Assembly: GCF_000264995.1 (NCBI RefSeq)
Contig: NW_006767434.1
Location: forward strand, 2,134,004-2,198,003
Source: Punctularia strigosozonata HHB-11173 SS5
Taxonomy: Eukaryota > Basidiomycota > Agaricomycetes > Corticiales > Punctulariaceae
Length of the DNA stretch: 64,000 nt
Direction: 5' to 3'
Shown: piece after piece, positions 59,347 through 64,000 of the stretch
Numbering within the stretch: the first letter of the stretch is position 1
Layout: each line of letters opens with the position of its first letter
Notes under the pieces: generated by a model
What the model saw: the letters and a program-made list of their open reading frames with translations, nothing else
Told to the model about the DNA's origin: nothing
The model's database searches: none
Position numbers and translations under genes: made by a program

Positions 59347-62335
59347 TCATGGAATAGCCACCAGCCCGGCACCAATAGCTACGCAAAGCAGCGCCGCAAC
59401 CGCCGCACTCCGGATGGTAATCTCCCACTGCGCCCTTACGATGACGGGCGAGAGCACGCGCGTGAGCGGCGCTTTAAACGCGGGCACAGACAGGAACAGC
59501 TCCTTGTGGTTCTTCTCGATCTCCGCCGCATCCTGCGGCTGCGAGTGCGGGCAGGATGGACAGTGCGAGATCGCACGAGACCACTGCGAGTCTGCTGTGC
59601 GAGGACGCGAGTCGGCAGTGCGGGGGCGCGAATCCGCGGTGCGGGGGCGTGAGTCGGCGGTGCGAGGGCGCGAGTCGGCGGTGCGAGGGCGCGAGTCTGC
59701 AGTGCGGGGACGGGAGTCGGCGGTACCCGGACGACTTCGCGAGTCGAGAAGTCGAGGTCGTCCGGAGAGCTGGACGAGGCTCTCAGACAGCGGCAACGGG
59801 TGGTCTGAGGAAGTTGCGTCCTGATAGAGCCCTTTCTTCCACAACAGCCCTCGACGCCACCAGGAGCGCGCAGTGCTAGGCGCGGTAGGCGGCGCTTGAG
59901 CCCCAAGCCCCTTTTCAGGATCGGCGGTATTCCTCTGCGCATAGTTGCCGCTGCTGAGCGACGTGCCCTCCGTCCACGGAACAGATGGTTTGATGCTGCG
60001 CGGTTTCTCCTCGATAACGTGTTCGCCGGGGGAGCATCCACATCTGTCGCCCACCATCGACGACGATGCGAAAGCCTCACACCGGCAGAGCACGTGTCTC
60101 GGGGGCAATGCGTCGAAGTCAAAGGTCTCGTGCGACAATGTCCTGGGGTTTCGCCCAACGAACTCGTATTCGCTATCATCCTCGCTGCTATAGTCCCATG
60201 GTCGGATGAAGCCAGCTGTACGCCATTGCTGAGCGATGGCGGCAGCAGGGGATTGAGGGACGGATGACTTCTTTCGGCTGCTTGAGGGATCATCGGACAA
60301 GTCGGCGTCAGCCTCGTGAGGGGGCACGAAGGAACTGGTGAAGGGTACGGGGACTGGGCTATATCTTCCCTCCTTGGGAACGGTGGTCCCGTTGCCATCG
60401 GTGGTCAGTTGAGGACTACGGTCATAGAACGGACCGGAAATCTCGATGTGCATGGCGGGATTGGTATCGTATTCCGAAGATATCGAAGGCGCGGAGGAGG
60501 AAACACTAACAGTCGAGCAAGCCGTGGAGGAGCGTGACATGGAAGACAGACTACGCTTGTGCAGAGGTACGCCGGTGGAGGTCAATGGGGTCAGGGGTGC
60601 AAGAGTTTCGGGAGACAACGGTGAATGTGGAGGTGATTGTATGCGGACCCGCCGAGGTTGCTGGAGATCTGTTTTCGCTGCATCGGAAGCCGCGAGACTG
60701 GCAGTTTGACCTTCCGACAGGTGCGCCGGTTTCAGCGAGGACGCTCTTGGACGGTCAGTCCGTATGGGCGGCACATGTATTCCACGTCGAGCCTGCAAGG
60801 GCTCCGTATGGGCTTCCGGTGGTATAGCCAACTCTAGGGCGGGCGGAACCTGTGAAACAAATGACGAGGGAGCTCTGCTAGGAACCGGTGCCCGTAAAGG
60901 TAGAGGCTGCGGAAGGCGAGTTATTGGCTGGATAGCTCGAACCTTAGCTTTCTTGCTCCGAGCAGGCCTGTAGAGCTCAAAAGTTCTGAGCTGTCGCAGA
61001 TCGCCGAATACCCAGATCATCATGCAGACGCCATGCAAACTGGCGATAAGGATGAACAGGCCTAGCCACAAACCCGGAATTGCCGTCAAACGGATCCAAC
61101 GGTTCTCGATCTGCGTGAAATTGACCGAGATGGGAGCTACTGTGCCTAAGATAATGAAGAATAGAGCGCCTGCATGCGAGAGGTTAAGGAGAGAGCTGGG
61201 CTCCGTGACTACACGTTTACGCACCGGCTAGTCCGCAGAGCGTCCGGCGATTGCCGACATTGTAGTACGCGGCCAGTACGAATCGCTTCAGCGATCCGTC
61301 CAACTTGGTCTCGATCTCCCGTAGCAAGGACGAGAAGATAGCAGGGTCTGGATGCGCAGCAGAAGGGCTCGTGGAATCTTGGCCATATAGGGCCATGCAT
61401 TCTCGGATGGGTGAAAATACATCGCTAGAAAGGTCGAGAAAATACGGAGAGGGAGGCGAGAAGAAGGTCTCCTTCGCTCGTCCAAAGAATTCAGCGAGCT
61501 GCAGAGTCGCGGTCAGATGGGCAGGTCTTTCACGGGGAAACAGAGTTTACACACCTCAGGGGAAAGGCGGGCCTGGATCGGCGTGCGATAATGGCTGTAC
61601 TTTGTTCGGGGAACGTCGCCCGGCGGTGAGTCCAGGTCGGTCGTTGGGCTCGGCGGAGGGTTGTCAGGTCCACGAGAGTCCAATGAGGATGAAGACCGCC
61701 GGAAGGTGGGATTGAACGTGATCAAAGCGGGAGCATGACCCCGCGTAGAAGATGCCTTGCAATCCTGTACCCATGCGTTATATCGGGCGGTGTACTCACG
61801 CAACCAGAGTACGAAATAGAGGTTTTCGGGACAGTGCTCGACGAACAGTAGCCATTCCTCGACTGTGTGCACGCACTTGACGTCAAACGGACGCGTTTTC
61901 TGGTGAAAGAAACGGAGCTCACAGTCCTTAAGGCCAATCGGAGGAAGATGTTTTCCAGATATAAGGTCCTCGAGAGAGATACGGTAATGTGGGGTGATGC
62001 CAAAGGAGCGTACTTTGCCTTCAGCTCGCGGAGGATGGGCAATGCGGTGCTGCCGGAAATCGTCAGTCCAAGACGACCGGTCTGAAGAGTCAGTCAGACG
62101 TACAGGGAGGGATGAGAGAGACTTGAAGCGCAATATCAGAACACGGTTTGCAGCGGAATGGAGGGTGTCTCACCAAAAGGGACAACCTGGTAGCCTTGGG
62201 CTGGTGTTGAAGGTCGAATTGTCGCTGGGAGGCGCGGCCACCGGGAGACCAGCCGGTCATGGACGGACGCCAGGAGAGGCGGGCGGGGGTGTCGTGGCTC
62301 TCGCAGAGCAGTTCGAGCTCAAGAGGGAGGGCCAT
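59347..62335 (-). CDS. Rax1-like protein: RGS domain plus membrane spans and a long disordered loop
   Basis: RGS domain joined to membrane helices, the layout of Rax1 (bud-site/polarity landmark) and fungal RgsC/RaxA. ATG at 62335 (MALPLELELLCESHDTPARL), a 52-nt intron, then FGITPHYRISLEDLISGKHL, LKDCELRFFHQKTRPFDVKC and the RGS core (TVEEWLLFVEHCPENLYFVL, WLREYTARYNAWVQDCK), later SSDVFSPIRECMALYGQ and EIETKLDGSLKRFVLAAYYN. An intron (GTGCGT...ATGCAG) leads to span one (ALFFIILGTVAPISVNF), span two (LTAIPGLWLGLFILIASLHG) and VFGDLRQLRTFELYRP. A disordered Ser/Pro-rich loop of about 470 residues with an RPRTADS heptad array precedes a last span (AAVAALLCVAIGAGLVAIP) at the stop 59347. Loop length is exceptional compared with yeast Rax1. 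Confidence 0.82.
59588..59734 (-). repeat. 21-bp minisatellite encoding RPRTADS heptads
   Basis: Seven tandem 21-bp units in the coding sequence of the Rax1-like gene: six encode RPRTADS and one encodes RPGTADS. Two adjacent units are identical and others differ at a few, often third, positions, so the array expanded by whole units and stays in frame. Each unit has an RxxTxD/S pattern that basophilic kinases could use; that is inference. Confidence 0.9.
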
Positions 62336-62756
62336 GACACGCCCATGACAGCTGCCCGCTCATTTATCGAAGAAGACATTGCTGCAGCCTCTACGTTCCA
62401 ACTCCGATCGGGTGTGGCTGAGGGACCATCCCGATGCCGACGCCCCGGGTGCTCGGCACAGCGATCAACAATTGTGCATGCTCTTCTCCGCTTTACCACT
62501 TGCAGTCACAGTATTCTGAGACAGTCCATGCGCTATAGCATGGCTATCGTCCGAATATCATCCTCCGACGCGTTCGAATACATATCCTGCGGTTGCGCGG
62601 AACGCTCGCCGCATTCTGGGGTGTGTGCACGAGGAAGCGTCGAATCACAGATAAATATCGCTATTGACGTTTTTGAACAGACGTGGGGATGGGAAACCGT
62701 CCGGAAATGGACTAGCAACCCCGGCATCCGAGGATGTCGTCCTCGAGTTCCTCGAG
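62336..62756. promoter_or_regulatory. Divergent promoter region, Rax1-like / amidohydrolase
   Basis: 421 bp between start codons pointing apart. No TATA box or known motif stands out; chance open frames here have no similarity I recognise. Confidence 0.4.
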
Positions 62757-64000
62757 ATGGAACCGCACGCTCTCTTGATCAAAAACGTCCGACTGGCTCA
62801 CCATTCAGCCAGCTCGCCGGATCTCTTCAATGTGCTCTGCGTCGGGGGTGTGGTTCACAACGTATCGCTACAGGCTGCTGCGGACCCTGGCCAAGGACAC
62901 GCGGGGGAGGCCAAGTCGGGTGCGGACGTGGTAGACGCCGCCGGCGGTATCCTGCTGCCATCGTCAGTATAATCCCCACCTTATGTGCGAACGAATTCAT
63001 TCCGTCCTCCAAGATTGTGTCATTCCCATATCCATCTTGACAAGTGTTTCCTGCTGGAAAAATGCGACCCTTTGCGATGCGGGTACGTGCATCTTCGGCC
63101 TGATTGCAGCGTCTGGGGCTGACGGGCGCCTCGCACAGCGACTTCCAAGAAGCCCTCAAGGTTACGGCAAAAGCGAAGGCCCGTTTCCCTTACGACATTG
63201 AGGCTATCTATGCTCGTGGGAAGCGACTGATCGTCGAATCTGTTCAATGCGGCGTCACGTCCATGCGAGCTCATGTCGAAGTCGATGAGACCGTCCGCTT
63301 CGCCTGCCTCGACGTGGCTGTGAGGCTCAAGCAGGAGTTCAAGCAAGTCTGTGACATTCACATCGCCGGTGAGCGGTCTCCGCATAATAAACGTGGGGCC
63401 AATCTGCTCATCAATCTCTCCCATTTACAACAGTGTTCGCGCAAGACCCGCTCTATTCTCCGGCAGATGTTCAGAATACCGAACCGGTGAACTCTACCTT
63501 GCTGGCAGAAGCAGCGGCCCGGGACGGCGTCTCCGCCATAGGCTCAGCACCCTATGTCGAGACCTCCACGGACCTCGCACGGCGCAACATCTCGCGGTGC
63601 ATCGCTCTCGCACTCGCGCACGGACTCCACCTCGATTTCCACTTGGACTACAACCTCTCGCAAGAAGCTGACCCGATGATATACGACGTCATCAGCGAGC
63701 TGCGTCTGCGCCCCTGGGACCTGACTAAACGCATCACCATTGGGCACGCCACCCGCCTCGCGCTATTCCGTCACGATGAATGGCGAGAGCTTGTCCACGC
63801 TATCGGGAATTTACCCATATCGTTTGTCGGGCTACCGCAGAGCGACCTATACATGATGGGACGCAACGCGGGAGAACGCGGCCCCGGGATGCTCGCCGTG
63901 AGAGGAACGCTCAATACACCGAGTTTGTCCGGAGAACACAATCTGCGTATCGCCATGTCGGTGAACAACGTTCAGAACGCGTTTACACCACAAGGTTCTG
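62757..64000 (+). CDS. Amidohydrolase, cytosine-deaminase-like (3' partial)
   Basis: Metal-dependent amidohydrolase of the cytosine deaminase/atrazine-chlorohydrolase branch; substrate unknown. ATG at 62757 (MEPHALLIKNVRLAHHSASS) starts the small beta domain (DLFNVLCVGGVVHNVSLQAA, ADVVDAAGGILLPS). After an intron near 62968-63015 comes the metal motif HIHLDKCFLL. Then DFQEALKVTAKAKARFPYDI, RGKRLIVESVQCGVTSMRAH, VEVDETVRFACLDVAVRLKQ, and after an intron near 63370-63432 VFAQDPLYSPADVQNTEPVN, GLHLDFHLDYNLSQEADPMI (conserved HLDY), KRITIGHATRLALF (metal-binding His), PISFVGLPQSDLYMMGRNAG and LNTPSLSGEHNLRIAMSVNN. The window ends inside the coding region (NAFTPQG), before the C-terminal part of the barrel is complete. 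Confidence 0.88.

Noticed and set aside
59436-60398. 320-codon minus-strand open frame
   Set aside because: Shadow of the Rax1-like coding sequence in another frame; rich in Arg/Pro/Ser with no domain.

Overview
The window is nuclear DNA from a filamentous basidiomycete, most likely an Agaricomycete. Genes are dense on both strands and cut by many GT-AG introns of about 50-70 nt. Base composition is GC-rich. The gene set is fungal: Pkc1 with HR1-C2-C1-C1-kinase order, a DASH subunit, a Cdc25-type RasGEF, a Rax1-like RGS protein, endosulfine and Efl1. I see no rRNA, tRNA or CRISPR. Exon joins were read by eye from splice signals, phase and protein similarity, so gene limits are firmer than each internal junction.

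Left part (1-18 kb): two permeases in tandem on + (MFS, cut by the window edge, then an amino-acid permease). APC/C subunit 2 (-) and AMP deaminase (+) then share a promoter of about 210 bp. A DUF2235 hydrolase and an alpha/beta hydrolase follow on +, the latter with its nucleophile elbow on an 11-nt microexon. Two tandem aldo-keto reductase paralogues on - come next, both ending in a hydrophobic tail.

The upstream reductase is interrupted by a young Copia (Ty1/copia) LTR element (18656-23811) with identical 166-bp LTRs and a CGTTA target duplication. The target lies on a 5' splice site, and the duplicated base plus the LTR edge recreate a GT donor.

Middle part (25-42 kb): a Grx3/4-type monothiol glutaredoxin (+) converges on ribonucleotide reductase large subunit (-). 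RNR1 has three ACGCGT (MluI cell-cycle box) hexamers in 51 bp upstream and three more in its first introns. Then come an SH3-WW RasGEF (-), Efl1 GTPase (-), endosulfine (+) and a CobW/ZNG1 metallochaperone (+).

Right part (42-64 kb): a MYND-finger protein (-), Pkc1 (-), Dad1 (+, apparent GC-AG intron), an acidic orphan (-), an unrecognised gene (-) divergent from DNA polymerase alpha subunit B (+, also with an ACGCGT box), a four-pass membrane protein (-), CWF19-like splicing factor (+), a CitE-like lyase (+), a Rax1-like RGS/membrane protein with a heptapeptide minisatellite (-), and an amidohydrolase cut by the right edge (+).

Functional threads are S-phase and mitosis (RNR1, POL12, APC2, DAD1), nutrient and polarity signalling (Cdc25, endosulfine, Pkc1, Rax1-like) and purine metabolism (AMP deaminase, RNR1). 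I found no gene cluster that looks like a new multi-gene system. The most unusual observations are the Copia insertion on a splice donor, the 11-nt catalytic microexon and the box-rich RNR1 5' region.
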